Source: Rhodococcus sp. P1Y
GTDB taxonomy: Bacteria > Actinomycetota > Actinomycetes > Mycobacteriales > Mycobacteriaceae
Assembly (NCBI RefSeq): GCF_003641205.1
Contig: NZ_CP032762.1
Span: 1,426,001 to 1,490,000, forward strand
Reading direction: 5' to 3'
Length of the DNA: 64,000 nt
The notes under the pieces were generated by a model. The model was not told the DNA's origin and did no database searches. It saw only the letters and a program-made list of their open reading frames with translations. Shown piece after piece: positions 18,901 through 27,330 of this stretch (positions are counted from its first letter, which is position 1; each line of letters opens with the position of its first letter). The position numbers and the translations under genes were made by a program.

Positions 18901-19434
18901 GACGCACGGGACGGACGAGGATTTTGCGCCGGGGTCGTCGCCCACCAGCAGCAGGGCTCCGCCAGTGGGGTGAGCTCCGTACATATTGCCGTGGCGGAGT
19001 GCGTCGGTTGCGCGGTCCAGTCCTGGACCTTTGCCGTACCAGACACCGACGACCGAGTCGTGGGACCGAGTTCCGACGGGCAATTCGGTCTGGCTGCCCC
19101 ATACTGAGGTTGCAGCAAGTTCTTCGTTGAGTCCCGGTACGAGCCGAATGTCGTAGTCGCGACGCAGAGTTGGTGTGCCGGCGAGCAGTCGGTCGAATCC
19201 GGCTAGAGGGCTGCCTTGGTATCCGGAGACGAAGGTGCCCGTGCGAATTCCGTGGGCTGCGTCTCTGACCTGCTGCTCGACGAGCATCCGGGCGATCGCT
19301 TGGACGCCGGTTACGAGTACTGGGCCTGACCCAGGGCGGTAGCGGTCGCCGATGTCGTAAGCGATACCGGAGGAGTCCGCCGCGTCCGTCCCACACGAAG
19401 AATGGAGGTCGGAACGTTCGGCCTGTTCGGTCAC
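15943..19434 (-). CDS. Indolepyruvate ferredoxin oxidoreductase, fused form
   Basis: It probably oxidatively decarboxylates aryl-pyruvates such as indolepyruvate to the acyl-CoA with reduction of ferredoxin, in the cytoplasm. The 1163-residue length matches the fused actinobacterial/proteobacterial type. The N-terminal part (about 35-420) is the transketolase-like pyrimidine domain with FVSGYQGSPLAGFDRLL. A thiamine-diphosphate-binding block follows at about residues 505-545 (GDGTFFHSG ... ITYKILFN). A 4Fe-4S region follows at about 645-700 (LVCEGCGDCGVKSNC and CNTDYTCLDGDCPSF). A gamma-type domain starts near 735 (FLAGVGGTGIVTVNQVLA, GLSQKAGPVTSHLRI). It stands apart from the polysaccharide genes in strand and function and is probably a housekeeping amino-acid degradation gene. 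Confidence 0.93.
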   Translation of the reverse strand: MTEQAERSDLHSSCGTDAADSSGIAYDIGDRYRPGSGPVLVTGVQAIARMLVEQQVRDAAHGIRTGTFVSGYQGSPLAGFDRLLAGTPTLRRDYDIRLVPGLNEELAATSVWGSQTELPVGTRSHDSVVGVWYGKGPGLDRATDALRHGNMYGAHPTGGALLLVGDDPGAKSSSVPCVSERSLAAMSIPTLYPRNGEEMVKFGLHAIALSRASGCFVALKIIADVADGLWTIDGSAADVDITVPDIEWDGKPWTYRQRFFMAPPDSVLAEADLLGPRWAMVEAYAAANRIDTIEVAPDTAHFGIVAAGGAYDSMRQALVDLGLTDDDLHRHGIRILRVGMLYPLSATRVKEFADGLSDILVVEDKVPFLESQLREILYGIDGAPRVQGKKASDGSRLIPVDGELTAARLAGPIRTALAPFVDLRRPLPLPLTLTPLEAKRTAYFCSGCPHNRSTAVPEGSIAGGGIGCHTLVTMSSRTDSAVNALTQMGGEGAQWIGQAEFADVPHTFQNVGDGTFFHSGQLAVQACIAAGVNITYKILFNSAVAMTGAQDAEGGLSVPALTHKLKSEGVARIIICADEPERHSKSSLAPGTSLLHRDRLDDAQKELRDIPGVTVLIYDQRCAADARRQRKRGKIPARSTRVVINELVCEGCGDCGVKSNCLSVQPIDTEFGRKTRIDQSSCNTDYTCLDGDCPSFVTVEVPDNAVVPSKPPNARIDPPEVTAPELDTIVGTHNIFLAGVGGTGIVTVNQVLATAAMLAGLHVEGLDQTGLSQKAGPVTSHLRISSTVVEPSNRITPGNADCILAFDLLVAADSKYVGFGHRGRTVTAASTSKTPTGDMVYDASVSYPEESVMVERLESASKILTSIDAMKAAKAVLGSTEAANFLLVGAAYQAGGLPIPGWAIEKGITINGVAVDDNIAAFRWGQVAVADSDAFADAVAQKVFPTHTVAPAEMFADSPLEGEVLELTRRRAGELIAFQNLRVAQKYVASVENIWRAERSVTDQTEFSDAVARGLFKLTAYKDEYEVARMLTDPQFIELVRVEVPGAKNMQFKLHPPALRALGRKKKIGLGPSSRIPLKVLARGRVLRGTPLDPFGYAHVRRVERQLVEQYRTLMTDLAAALSTDNYARAVEAAEAAQLVRGYEGIKLDNVDKYYAKLGELGL

Positions 19435-19648
19435 GCCTCACCCTTTGTGTTCATGTGTGCGCGCCCGTCGGCGGCGACATCAGACCCCACGGTATTCCGA
19501 GGTCGAGCGGGCTGCAACCGCTGGCCGATCGCATCACAGTGTCGCCCAGTAGGTTTGGGAGGAGAACAAGTCTTCGGGATTGTTTCGTTCATGTGACGCA
19601 ACATCAGTGGAGTAACAGCACCAAAACTGGGCGACGGGTTGGTCGGCG

Positions 19649-19909
19649 TCAGGCAGCCAACGCGTCGGACCGATTCTCGGAACTACGCAGAATTTCGCGC
19701 CACCGGCGACGGTTGTCAGCGACCGCGTCTCTTGCCAACGACGCAGTCTCCTCCAGAACCTCGAGCGCCCGCGTGGCCGGAATCAGCCCTGCTTTCTCTC
19801 GGTGCGAAAAGGCTGTCAGTTGGGCGCGCGCGTGCTCGGGTGAGAAGCCACAGAGCCGAACGAGGGTACTGACGTCGTCATCGATGATGCGGTACTGGGC
19901 ATCGGACAT
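19649..19909 (-). CDS. Small hypothetical protein
   Basis: An 86-residue soluble, charged protein that I do not recognise. It begins MSDAQYRIIDDDVSTLVRLCGF and is probably mostly helical, with an Arg/Glu-rich second half (NRRRWREILRSSENR). AGAGG stands 8 bases before the ATG, and the codon use has the normal third-position G/C bias, so it looks like a true gene. It lies 214 bases downstream of the oxidoreductase start, on the same strand but with its own start region. Confidence 0.6.
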   Translation of the reverse strand: MSDAQYRIIDDDVSTLVRLCGFSPEHARAQLTAFSHREKAGLIPATRALEVLEETASLARDAVADNRRRWREILRSSENRSDALAA

Positions 19910-20174
19910 GGTGTCACCTCTTTCGGCTGGGAGATTTCATAGTCCACCGGGCGGCAGTGAAAGTACACAGTTGCGATCGCCATGATTCGTACCGCCAAGC
20001 GTGTCGTTCGCACGAATGACCCGAGAAAAAGTGGTCCATGCTTGGTTCACCTTCTGTTCGACTCCTGTTGCCCTGATTGACGTCTCGTGAGCTGGCGCGG
20101 TGCGCGCAGGCGGGGCGTAGTGCGTGCTGCGGCCGCATTTTGTCCGAAATGCCGGGCCTGTAGTGTCCACTTCT

Positions 20175-20651
20175 GTGATCAGAACAGCGGTAATGAGGGT
20201 GGCGGTCGTCGCAAGCGCGGCCATTGCGTCGATTGTCGGCGCGCCAGCGTTGGCCCACGCGCATCACCCGGAGATCACTCCGCTCCCGGTGGCTTACTCG
20301 CTGGGAGAGAACTTCTCGGTCCCGTGCAGTGGCCAACTGACCGGCGCTGTTCGTACACCTCATGACCGCCCGGGGCAGGTGACGGTCTCGGTGTCATGGC
20401 TGCCGTTCTTCACTGGACCGTGTCACAACGCGATCTTCGTGAACTATTCGTCTGCCTCGGGAACTGACGGGATCGGCAGCGGCACTCGACTCATCGTGCT
20501 TCCCTTTGCATCGCGAGCCTTCGAACCCCTGACAGGGGAGATCACATTCCCGATGCCCTCGGGTGGGGCTTCGATGACGGTCACGCCCAACGCAGTGAGC
20601 ACTACGTACCTCGCTCCACTGGCAAACACCGTGAGGTTTCCTGTCGCCTGA
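20175..20651 (+). CDS. Secreted hypothetical protein
   Basis: A probable exported protein of unknown role, 158 residues from the GTG at 20175. It starts with a signal peptide (RVAVVASAAIASIVGAPALAHA followed by HHPEI), with cleavage expected after AHA near residue 29. The mature part is about 130 residues, contains two cysteines (PCSG and GPCHN) that could form a disulfide, and is rich in beta-forming residues, suggesting a small beta-sandwich. An ATG at 20193 is an alternative start. No lipobox or membrane anchor is visible. It precedes the second polysaccharide region but has no evident link to it. Confidence 0.65.
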   Translation: MIRTAVMRVAVVASAAIASIVGAPALAHAHHPEITPLPVAYSLGENFSVPCSGQLTGAVRTPHDRPGQVTVSVSWLPFFTGPCHNAIFVNYSSASGTDGIGSGTRLIVLPFASRAFEPLTGEITFPMPSGGASMTVTPNAVSTTYLAPLANTVRFPVA

Positions 20652-20925
20652 CACGTCACTATCAGCCGCCCGAGTGGTTCGCCCTCTTGCTCAGAGCCTC
20701 GGTTCATCTCGTGTTCGGGATCTGTTGGCTCGGCCGTGGCCAGTCGATGTGAGTCTTGGCAGGCGTTCACGGACGATCCCAGTGGGCTCGGATCATGCAA
20801 CGCGGTGGGTCTTGACCAACGGATAGGGGCTTGGTGGTGAGGGCAGGCCATTCACTGCGAGGTAGCCGGGTTCGCTGCCACCAGCAAATTGTGTCAACGA
20901 TGTTGGAACCGGGAAGACAGGCGCT

Positions 20926-22245
20926 ATGAGGATTACTGTGTTCGGGACTGGCTACCTGGGAACAACCCACGCTGCCTGCATGGCTGAGTTAGGCCACGAT
21001 GTCTTGGGGGTCGATGTCGATCCAGCCAAGCTTGCCAAGCTCGAAGCTGGTGAGGTGCCGTTCTACGAGCCGGGACTGGAAGAAGTTCTTCAGCGCAACA
21101 TTGCGTCCGGCCGACTCCGTTTCACTTCTTCGTACGAGGAGGCCGCCGAGTTCGGCGAAGCCCACTTTCTCGGTGTGGGCACACCTCAGAAGAGGGGCGA
21201 GTTCGCAGCCGACTTGATTTACGTCGACTCGGTGATCAAGACGCTTGCCCCGCTGCTGACCAAGCCGGCCGTCATCTTCGGTAAGTCGACTGTGCCAGTA
21301 GGTACCGCGCAGCGTCTCGGGATCCTCGCCCGCGAGCTCGCTCCGGCGGGAGACGACGTTGAGATTGCCTGGAACCCCGAGTTTCTTCGTGAGGGTTTCG
21401 CAGTCAAGGACACTCTCCACCCGGACAGGTTGGTCCTCGGTGTCGATCGGGACCGCCCGGGCCGCGCAGAGGCTCTCGCTCGCGACGTCTATGCGCAGTT
21501 GCTCGACGAGGAGATCCCGTTCCTGGTGACGGACCTGGCGACGGCCGAGCTGGTCAAGGCGTCTGCCAATGCATTTCTGGCGACGAAGATTTCATTCATC
21601 AACGCCATCGCCGAGGTGTGTGAAGCGTCCGGCGCCGACGTGAAGATCCTCGCCGACGCCATCGGTCACGACGATCGCATCGGTCGCAAGTTTCTCAACG
21701 CCGGTATCGGTTTCGGTGGCGGTTGCCTGCCGAAGGACATCCGTGCGTTCATGGCCCGTGCAGGTGAGCTCGGTGCTGACCAGGCGCTGACGTTCCTCCG
21801 CGAGGTGGACAACATCAATATGCGACGACGGACCCGCATGGTCGAACTGGCTCGAGAAGCCTGTGGTTCGCTGTTGGGCGCCCGCGTCGGCGTTCTGGGA
21901 GCAGCCTTCAAGCCGGACTCGGACGACGTCCGTGACTCGCCGGCTCTCAATGTTGCTGGTCAGATCCAGCTTCAGGGCGCTGCCGTGAGCGTGTACGACC
22001 CGAAGGCCATGGACAACTCGAGGGCGCTCTTTCCGACTCTCAGTTACAGCTCTTCCGCACTCGAAGCGTGCGAGGGCGCGGATGTCGTTCTCCTGCTCAC
22101 CGAGTGGAAGGAGTTCAGGGCCCTGAAGCCTGCGGATCTCGACGGTGTGGTCCGGGCGAAAACCTTGATCGACGGTCGTAACTGTCTCGATCCCGAGGAG
22201 TGGCGAGCAGCTGGGTGGATCTACCGAGGGTTAGGGCGCCCGTAA
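20926..22245 (+). CDS. UDP-glucose 6-dehydrogenase
   Basis: It oxidises UDP-glucose (or a related UDP-sugar) to the uronic acid with NAD, supplying UDP-glucuronate for polysaccharide. The 439-residue protein has the NAD motif TVFGTGYLGTTHAACMAELGH at residues 4-24 (GxGxxG), the conserved GKSTVPVGT, WNPEFLREGFAV, the catalytic cysteine in GFGGGCLPKD at about residue 267, and the C-terminal block GAAFKPDSDDVRDSPAL. It precedes the initiating transferase gene by about 600 bases and probably opens the second polysaccharide region. Its stop codon lies inside a terminator-like hairpin, so it may be transcribed alone. Confidence 0.95.
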   Translation: MRITVFGTGYLGTTHAACMAELGHDVLGVDVDPAKLAKLEAGEVPFYEPGLEEVLQRNIASGRLRFTSSYEEAAEFGEAHFLGVGTPQKRGEFAADLIYVDSVIKTLAPLLTKPAVIFGKSTVPVGTAQRLGILARELAPAGDDVEIAWNPEFLREGFAVKDTLHPDRLVLGVDRDRPGRAEALARDVYAQLLDEEIPFLVTDLATAELVKASANAFLATKISFINAIAEVCEASGADVKILADAIGHDDRIGRKFLNAGIGFGGGCLPKDIRAFMARAGELGADQALTFLREVDNINMRRRTRMVELAREACGSLLGARVGVLGAAFKPDSDDVRDSPALNVAGQIQLQGAAVSVYDPKAMDNSRALFPTLSYSSSALEACEGADVVLLLTEWKEFRALKPADLDGVVRAKTLIDGRNCLDPEEWRAAGWIYRGLGRP

Positions 22246-22250
22246 CCCTC
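22226..22250 (+). terminator. Hairpin overlapping the end of the UDP-glucose dehydrogenase gene
   Basis: GAGGGTTA (22226-22233) and TAACCCTC (22243-22250) form a perfect 8-base stem with a G/C-rich loop that is itself partly palindromic (GGGCGCCC). The stop codon TAA lies in the right arm. Only two T residues follow, so this is a candidate intrinsic terminator of the weak, U-poor actinobacterial kind. Confidence 0.5.
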
Positions 22251-22495
22251 TTGCGCCTCGTTTCACAGGCCAACTGTCGCAGAATCGGGGGTAGAGCGAT
22301 TGAGTAAGAACTCGGGTCATTCAGTCGAATTACATTCGGTTCACCTGCGTTTGTGTCGGCCGCAGAAAGCGGGCAAAATGCCTCTTTGCTGCGGCAACAT
22401 GGCCACACAGTTGGTTTTAGGGAAAGAGCGCAAGTGAAAAGTAAATATCAATCGCGCATGCATGTTTCCATAGCGTTACGCGATCGCTACTGTGC

Positions 22496-22525
22496 TTGAC
22501 CCGTTGGTGAACCAGCTTGCATAAC
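22496..22525 (+). promoter_or_regulatory. Candidate promoter for the second polysaccharide operon
   Basis: TTGACC at 22496-22501 and CATAAC at 22520-22525 are separated by 18 bases and lie in the A/T-rich leader. They resemble a housekeeping sigma promoter, though the -10 element is imperfect. If used, the leader would be over 300 bases. Confidence 0.3.
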
Positions 22526-22837
22526 AATGCTATTCGCAGTAGGCAGTGCCCGGGCAGGGCCGGGGTAACGACAGTCGACGTCGTAGCGATGCACACTGCG
22601 TTGGGATTTCTCACAAACAATCACCACGGGCGTGATCGTGGATGTGGTAAACCAGTCAAGTCGAACGTAATAGTCCTGTGATGTGAACCACTCGGGGAGT
22701 CGCATTCCAGATTGCGTGCGAAAATTTTGAATGCCCCAGCAGCGGGCTAAGCGACCGGACTCCTCACGTCAGTGTTGATGTGTCGTGATCGGGTTCATTG
22801 ACCATAGGCCGACGGCGCATCGCTGCGGGGCACGGTG

Positions 22838-22843
22838 AGGAGG
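22838..22843 (+). promoter_or_regulatory. Strong ribosome binding site deciding a GTG start
   Basis: AGGAGG stands 8 bases before GTG at 22852-22854. It fixes the start of the initiating sugar transferase there rather than at 22798, where no such site exists. Confidence 0.75.
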
Positions 22844-22851
22844 GGGAGTCG

Positions 22852-24369
22852 GTGGCAACACTCGGATCGGTGCAGCGGACTCCGCGCGGCGGGGCTACTC
22901 AGAAAGCTCCCAAGCCCGCGAAGAGAGTCAGGCGTCTGACATCTAGGCGGGTATGGGAGCACCAGTACGTCGACAGGTTGAGGGTCTCGGACGTTGCTGT
23001 GGTCATCGGAGCGGTCGCGATCGCTCAACTCATTCGCTTCGGCGAACTTCAGACCGAAGGCGCAAGGGCGTTCGCGAGCGTTACCAGCGTCTCGATTGCA
23101 CTCGCGGCGATCTGGATTGCCTTCCTCGCAATCTTTCGGACCCGCTCGCCTCGTGTGATCGGAAACGGCGCGGAGGAGTACCGCCGCATCGTGTCCGCCA
23201 CCTTCCGGCTCTTCGGCCTAGTAGCCATCGTCTCCCTGTTGTTCAAGGTCGACTTTGCACGCCTGTATCTCGCGATCGCACTTCCCGTTGGTCTGCTCGG
23301 TTTGCTCGTGAGTCGGTGGTTGTGGCGCCAGGGTGTTACCGCGCAGCGGAACAAGGGCAAATATCAGACGGCTGTCTTGATCGTTGGTAGCCGCAAGGCA
23401 GCTGTGTCGATGGCCAAGCAATTCGAGCGTTCCCCAGGGTCGGGCTACAGCGTTGTCGGCATGTGCCTGCCGGGATATGAGCCCGAGCGTGATGCCGTAT
23501 CGCTCGACGGATTCGAGATCCCGATTCTTGGTGACGAGTACAGCGTGGTCGAAGCGATCGAAGCTTCGGGCGCTGACACGGTTGCTGTGACTGCCACAGA
23601 GCATCTTGGTACCAAGGGCATCCGCAAGATGGTGTGGGATCTCGAGAAGAAGAACGTCGACCTCGTTGTCGCCCCTGGTGTTGTCGACGTAGCGGGTCCG
23701 CGCCTAGTCATGCGCCCGGTTGCAGGGTTCCCGCTGATTCACGTAGAGAAGCCGCAGTACAACGGCGCAACCAGGTTCAGCAAGACTGCATTCGACATTG
23801 TCTTCGCACTCGCCGTCCTCCTTGTCATCTCGCCGGTCCTTCTCATCGCGGCCCTTGCTGTGAAGTTCTCGAGTCGGGGGCCGATCTTCTACAAGTCGGA
23901 GCGGATGGGTATCGACGGCAAGCCGTTCGAGATGATCAAGTTCCGCAGCATGGTGCAGGACGCCGATAAGAAGGTTGAGGCCCTTCTTGCGCAGAACGAC
24001 AGTGAAGGTGGCGTGCTGTTCAAGATGCGCGACGACCCGCGTGTCACGAAGGCCGGCAAGTTCATGCGGCGCTTCAGCATCGATGAACTCCCACAGTTCC
24101 TCAACGTCCTCAGGCGCGAGATGAGCGTGGTTGGTCCACGCCCGCCGCTTCGCCGCGAGGTCGAGACATACGACGGTGACGTTCGACGCCGACTATTGGT
24201 CAAGCCCGGAATCACGGGCCTGTGGCAAGTGAGTGGACGGTCGGATTTGTCATGGGAAGAAACAGTGCGGCTTGATCTTTCGTACGTGGAGAACTGGTCG
24301 ATGGTCGGCGACCTGCTCATCATCGCGAAGACGGTAAAGGCAGTGGCTGGTAGCGACGGCGCGTACTGA
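22852..24369 (+). CDS. Polyprenyl-phosphate glycosyl-1-phosphate transferase (WbaP/WcaJ/CpsE type)
   Basis: It starts repeat-unit synthesis by moving a sugar-1-phosphate from a UDP-sugar to decaprenyl/undecaprenyl phosphate at the inner membrane face. The 505-residue product has a basic N-terminus, four hydrophobic segments between about residues 48 and 160, a CoA-binding-like central domain (VLIVGSRKAA), a re-entrant helix near 325-350, and the catalytic domain with KFRSM, the Asp411-Glu412 pair in SIDELPQ, MSVVGPRPPL, and KPGITGLWQVSGR. It is the only transferase of this type in the window with an intact active site, so it may serve more than one polymer. It leads the cassette ending at 33931. 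Confidence 0.95.
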   Translation: MATLGSVQRTPRGGATQKAPKPAKRVRRLTSRRVWEHQYVDRLRVSDVAVVIGAVAIAQLIRFGELQTEGARAFASVTSVSIALAAIWIAFLAIFRTRSPRVIGNGAEEYRRIVSATFRLFGLVAIVSLLFKVDFARLYLAIALPVGLLGLLVSRWLWRQGVTAQRNKGKYQTAVLIVGSRKAAVSMAKQFERSPGSGYSVVGMCLPGYEPERDAVSLDGFEIPILGDEYSVVEAIEASGADTVAVTATEHLGTKGIRKMVWDLEKKNVDLVVAPGVVDVAGPRLVMRPVAGFPLIHVEKPQYNGATRFSKTAFDIVFALAVLLVISPVLLIAALAVKFSSRGPIFYKSERMGIDGKPFEMIKFRSMVQDADKKVEALLAQNDSEGGVLFKMRDDPRVTKAGKFMRRFSIDELPQFLNVLRREMSVVGPRPPLRREVETYDGDVRRRLLVKPGITGLWQVSGRSDLSWEETVRLDLSYVENWSMVGDLLIIAKTVKAVAGSDGAY

Positions 24370-24564
24370 CGTGCGCCCCTTCGTAAGACTGTCAACCGTT
24401 CACCCCGACAACCGCGCCGTTCAGGGCATCACGCCACAGCAGTCAGTTCGGTCTGATTCCGAGCCTTGGCATTGCGGGTTCAGGGAAGCGAGCGTACTGG
24501 GGTGAACCTGGGACGGGCGCAATCGCATACGCAGTTTAAAGATACTAAGTAGGGGTAGCAGCTT

Positions 24565-25704
24565 GTGAATGGTCTTTCCGTGGCGATAATCGGTACCAGG
24601 GGTTATCCGAGCTTCTACGGCGGATTTGAGACGCTGGTTAGAAGGCTTGCTCCATATCTCGCGGATGATGGTTGGGACACCACGGTATACGGACGCGGGC
24701 GAACGATCGATGCGGGTACCGCCGGCGGCGATCCGAGGGTACGAAGCATCAACACATGGGGTGTGGAGTCGCGCTCGCTAAGCACACTCTCATACGGATT
24801 GACATCTTCACTTCACTGCGCTCGTTCTCGCCCCGATGTTGCACTGCTGATGAACGTCGCCAACGGCTTCTGGCTTCCCTTCTTACGCGCGCGCGGCATC
24901 CCGACACTGGTCAACGTGGATGGAATCGAGTGGGAGCGCGCGAAGTGGGGCCCTGCGGCTCGGGCGCTGTTTCGCTCGGGTGCGTCGGCGACTGCCAGCC
25001 AAGCAGACGATCTTGTCTTCGATTCAAAAGCCCTCGGCACACGTTGGGGTCAAGAATTTGGCAGAACCGGAGAGTTCATTCCCTACGGAGGTACATTTCG
25101 AGCTCGCAGCGCAACGCCCGATGGCCTGACATCGCGACAGTACGTGTTAATGGTGGCTCGCTTCGTTCCGGAGAACACGATCGACGAATTCCTAGACGCA
25201 GCTGCGCGCCTCAGTAAAAGGTGGGATGTGGTAGTCGTGGGATCATCCGGATATGGTGGCGACACCGAGGAGAATCTGCGTCGACTTGCGAACACGAACG
25301 AACGGATCAAGTGGTTCGGACACGTGAGTGACGACGATCGACTCTTCGCTTTGTGGGAAAACGCAGGCGCATACTTCCACGGACACAGCGTCGGAGGGAC
25401 CAATCCTGCCCTCGTTCAAGCCATGGCGTGTGGAGCCCCCACAGTCGCCCGCGATACCGTGTTCAATCGTGAGGTCCTTGAGGATGCAGGCATATTCGTC
25501 GCACCTACGCCGGACGCAATCTACGAAGGCCTAAGCAGGGTAATGAACGACCCCGTCTTGCAGGAAAAGTTGAGTGAGCGGAGCGCGGCGCGAGCCAAGG
25601 AGGCTTACACGTGGGAAGGGGTGTGCCGGCGCTACAGCGCAGTGCTTCACGATCTCGCGACATCGGGGCCGTCATCCACACGCGTCCGAGCGCAAATGAA
25701 CTGA
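24565..25704 (+). CDS. Rhamnosyltransferase-like glycosyltransferase with DUF1972 domain
   Basis: A probable second-step sugar transferase, often a rhamnosyltransferase in this family. The 379-residue protein opens with the DUF1972 signature AIIGTRGYPSFYGGFETLVRRL (split by the loop), followed by a GT4 C-terminal half with YVLMVARFVPENTIDEFL, IKWFGHVSDDDRLFALW, and the donor segment HSVGGTNPALVQAMACGAPTVA. The start is the GTG at 24565, preceded by an AGGGGT element. It lies 195 bases after the initiating transferase, which fits adding the next sugar. Codon choice begins to shift to A/T-rich triplets within this gene. Confidence 0.88.
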   Translation: MNGLSVAIIGTRGYPSFYGGFETLVRRLAPYLADDGWDTTVYGRGRTIDAGTAGGDPRVRSINTWGVESRSLSTLSYGLTSSLHCARSRPDVALLMNVANGFWLPFLRARGIPTLVNVDGIEWERAKWGPAARALFRSGASATASQADDLVFDSKALGTRWGQEFGRTGEFIPYGGTFRARSATPDGLTSRQYVLMVARFVPENTIDEFLDAAARLSKRWDVVVVGSSGYGGDTEENLRRLANTNERIKWFGHVSDDDRLFALWENAGAYFHGHSVGGTNPALVQAMACGAPTVARDTVFNREVLEDAGIFVAPTPDAIYEGLSRVMNDPVLQEKLSERSAARAKEAYTWEGVCRRYSAVLHDLATSGPSSTRVRAQMN

Positions 25705-25815
25705 CGAAACTCCTTAGGCAGTCCTAATCCTGTGAGCATCACAAACCGATTCGGCGTCTACCGCAATAACCCCTCCAGAGCCTACTCTACGAATAGCGAC
25801 AAATTGAAGGAAAAA

Positions 25816-27330
25816 GTGAACCCTCAGACCGGCGCGGGACGCGAGAATCTGCCCAGGCAGAACATGTCAACCATCCGTCTCGTGCTGGAAAATGATGCCT
25901 GCGTTGGATGTGGCGCATGCGCTGTTGCACTGCCAGACGTAATTTCTATGGTCGATACGGGAAATGGATTTCAGACGGCAAAGATCAGCGATACTAGCAC
26001 ACGTTCACTGGAAGTCGCTTCACGTATCTGCCCCTTTGCGGACGAATCACCCTCCGAAGATGAACACGCGCAGAACGAATTTCCCGAACTCGAGACCGTT
26101 GATTCGGTGCTCGGTCGCTACGAATCTGTGCACTACGGACGCGTCGCAAATGATCTCGATGTAAGCAAAAGCAGTTCGGGAGGGTTGACCACTTACGTAA
26201 CAAATTGGTTGCTGGAGAACGGCGACATAGATGCTGTAATTCATGTCGGAGCGTCAACTGATGGACAACTGTTCGATTACAAACTATCCACTAGTGGCGA
26301 GTCAGAAAAGACTCGCAAATCTAACTACTATTCTTGCTCGATGGACCGAGCGATCGAGCGGGTGCGAGAAACTCCAGGTACGTATGCATTTATCGGCGTG
26401 CCGTGCTATGTGACTGCTGTCAGAAATCTTATGCGAGCAGATCCAATACTCCGCGAACGGGTGAAATATTGTTTCGCCCTCGTATGCGGACATATGAAAT
26501 CAAGTCTCTTCGCCGAATCTCTGGCCTGGCAATTGGGTATAATACCGCCGGACCTGGCTGGTGTAGATTTTAGGGTGAAGTCCGGATCCGGAACCGCGAG
26601 CGGTTACGGGTTTTCGGCTTGGACGGCCACAGGACGGACTGAGATTGCGGACAGGTCCTCGGACCTATTCGGGGCAAATTGGGGCTACGGCTCTTTTCAG
26701 CTTAATGCATGTAACTATTGCGATGACATCTTCGGAGAAACAGCGGATGCCACATTCGGAGATGCTTGGCTTCCTGAGTTCGAACAAAATTGGCGAGGAA
26801 CAAACATCGTTGTCACTCGAGATCCAAAAATTGCACGAATTATTGACGAAGGCGTAAGAAACCACGAATTAGACGGTGGGCGCATGGACACCGAATCCGC
26901 CCGTGCAACCCAACTGGGAAATATACGACATAGACGCGAGGGACTGGCTGTACGCTTGAGGGACGACGCTGCCTCGGGCAGGTGGGCACCTAAGAAACGA
27001 GTGTCAACGGCCGATGCAGACCAACCAAGCGAAAAACGTCGTCGAATAGCGCGACAGCGACGCAGGCTGAGCCAGTACAGCTTCAAAGCGTTTGCTCAGG
27101 CGAAAGCAAGCGGCAGGCTGACCGACTACACCGTTCTAATAGCGCCCTCTCTCTTGAAATACGAAATGGCCTACGCCTTTGAGTTGGATTGGCGTCCGCG
27201 TATTCGCAAGATCGCCTCAGCTGCGATTCGCATGGCGGGTGTCATCAGGAGGGCCGCTGTTGTCGATCTGCAGCAGGCGAGCCATAGACGTATGGTACGC
27301 CATGTTCGCGCGGACGAGGAGGGCAAATGA
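25816..27330 (+). CDS. FrhB/FdhB-type iron-sulfur oxidoreductase of polysaccharide clusters
   Basis: A member of the coenzyme F420 hydrogenase/dehydrogenase beta-subunit family, whose role in polysaccharide loci is not established. The 504-residue protein has an N-terminal ferredoxin-like 4Fe-4S motif (CVGCGACAVALP then ICPF), the FrhB N domain near KSSSGGLTTYVTNWLLENG, and the FrhB C domain with FIGVPCYVTAVRNL, CFALVCGHMKS and NACNYCDDIFGETADATFGDAW, giving further conserved cysteines. A basic C-terminal third (KRRRIARQRRRL) is unusual. The GTG at 25816 has GAAGG 5 bases upstream; GTG 25732 and ATG 25864 are alternatives. It overlaps the pyruvyl transferase gene by 4 bases, a recurring pairing, so it may supply or tune a redox step for that modification. 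The DNA is markedly A/T-rich for this genome. Confidence 0.82.
   Translation: MNPQTGAGRENLPRQNMSTIRLVLENDACVGCGACAVALPDVISMVDTGNGFQTAKISDTSTRSLEVASRICPFADESPSEDEHAQNEFPELETVDSVLGRYESVHYGRVANDLDVSKSSSGGLTTYVTNWLLENGDIDAVIHVGASTDGQLFDYKLSTSGESEKTRKSNYYSCSMDRAIERVRETPGTYAFIGVPCYVTAVRNLMRADPILRERVKYCFALVCGHMKSSLFAESLAWQLGIIPPDLAGVDFRVKSGSGTASGYGFSAWTATGRTEIADRSSDLFGANWGYGSFQLNACNYCDDIFGETADATFGDAWLPEFEQNWRGTNIVVTRDPKIARIIDEGVRNHELDGGRMDTESARATQLGNIRHRREGLAVRLRDDAASGRWAPKKRVSTADADQPSEKRRRIARQRRRLSQYSFKAFAQAKASGRLTDYTVLIAPSLLKYEMAYAFELDWRPRIRKIASAAIRMAGVIRRAAVVDLQQASHRRMVRHVRADEEGK

Larger units (their letters stand above)
22246..22851. promoter_or_regulatory. Long leader/intergenic region before the second polysaccharide cassette
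   Basis: About 600 bases without a convincing gene; the short open frames lack ribosome sites and codon bias. It is A/T-richer than the genes on either side (notably 22380-22640), as expected for a promoter and a regulated leader in front of the initiating transferase. A promoter-like pair is listed separately. Long untranslated leaders in front of capsule operons in other bacteria often carry antitermination elements, but I see no defined element here. Confidence 0.4.

Noticed and set aside
20444..20851. A 135-codon minus-strand gene opposite the secreted protein
   Set aside because: It overlaps a plus-strand frame with a clear signal peptide, and its product shows no structure or motif.
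22246..22851. Small minus-strand genes in the leader (about 67-72 codons)
   Set aside because: The region is A/T-rich with no codon bias or ribosome sites, which fits a regulatory leader better.
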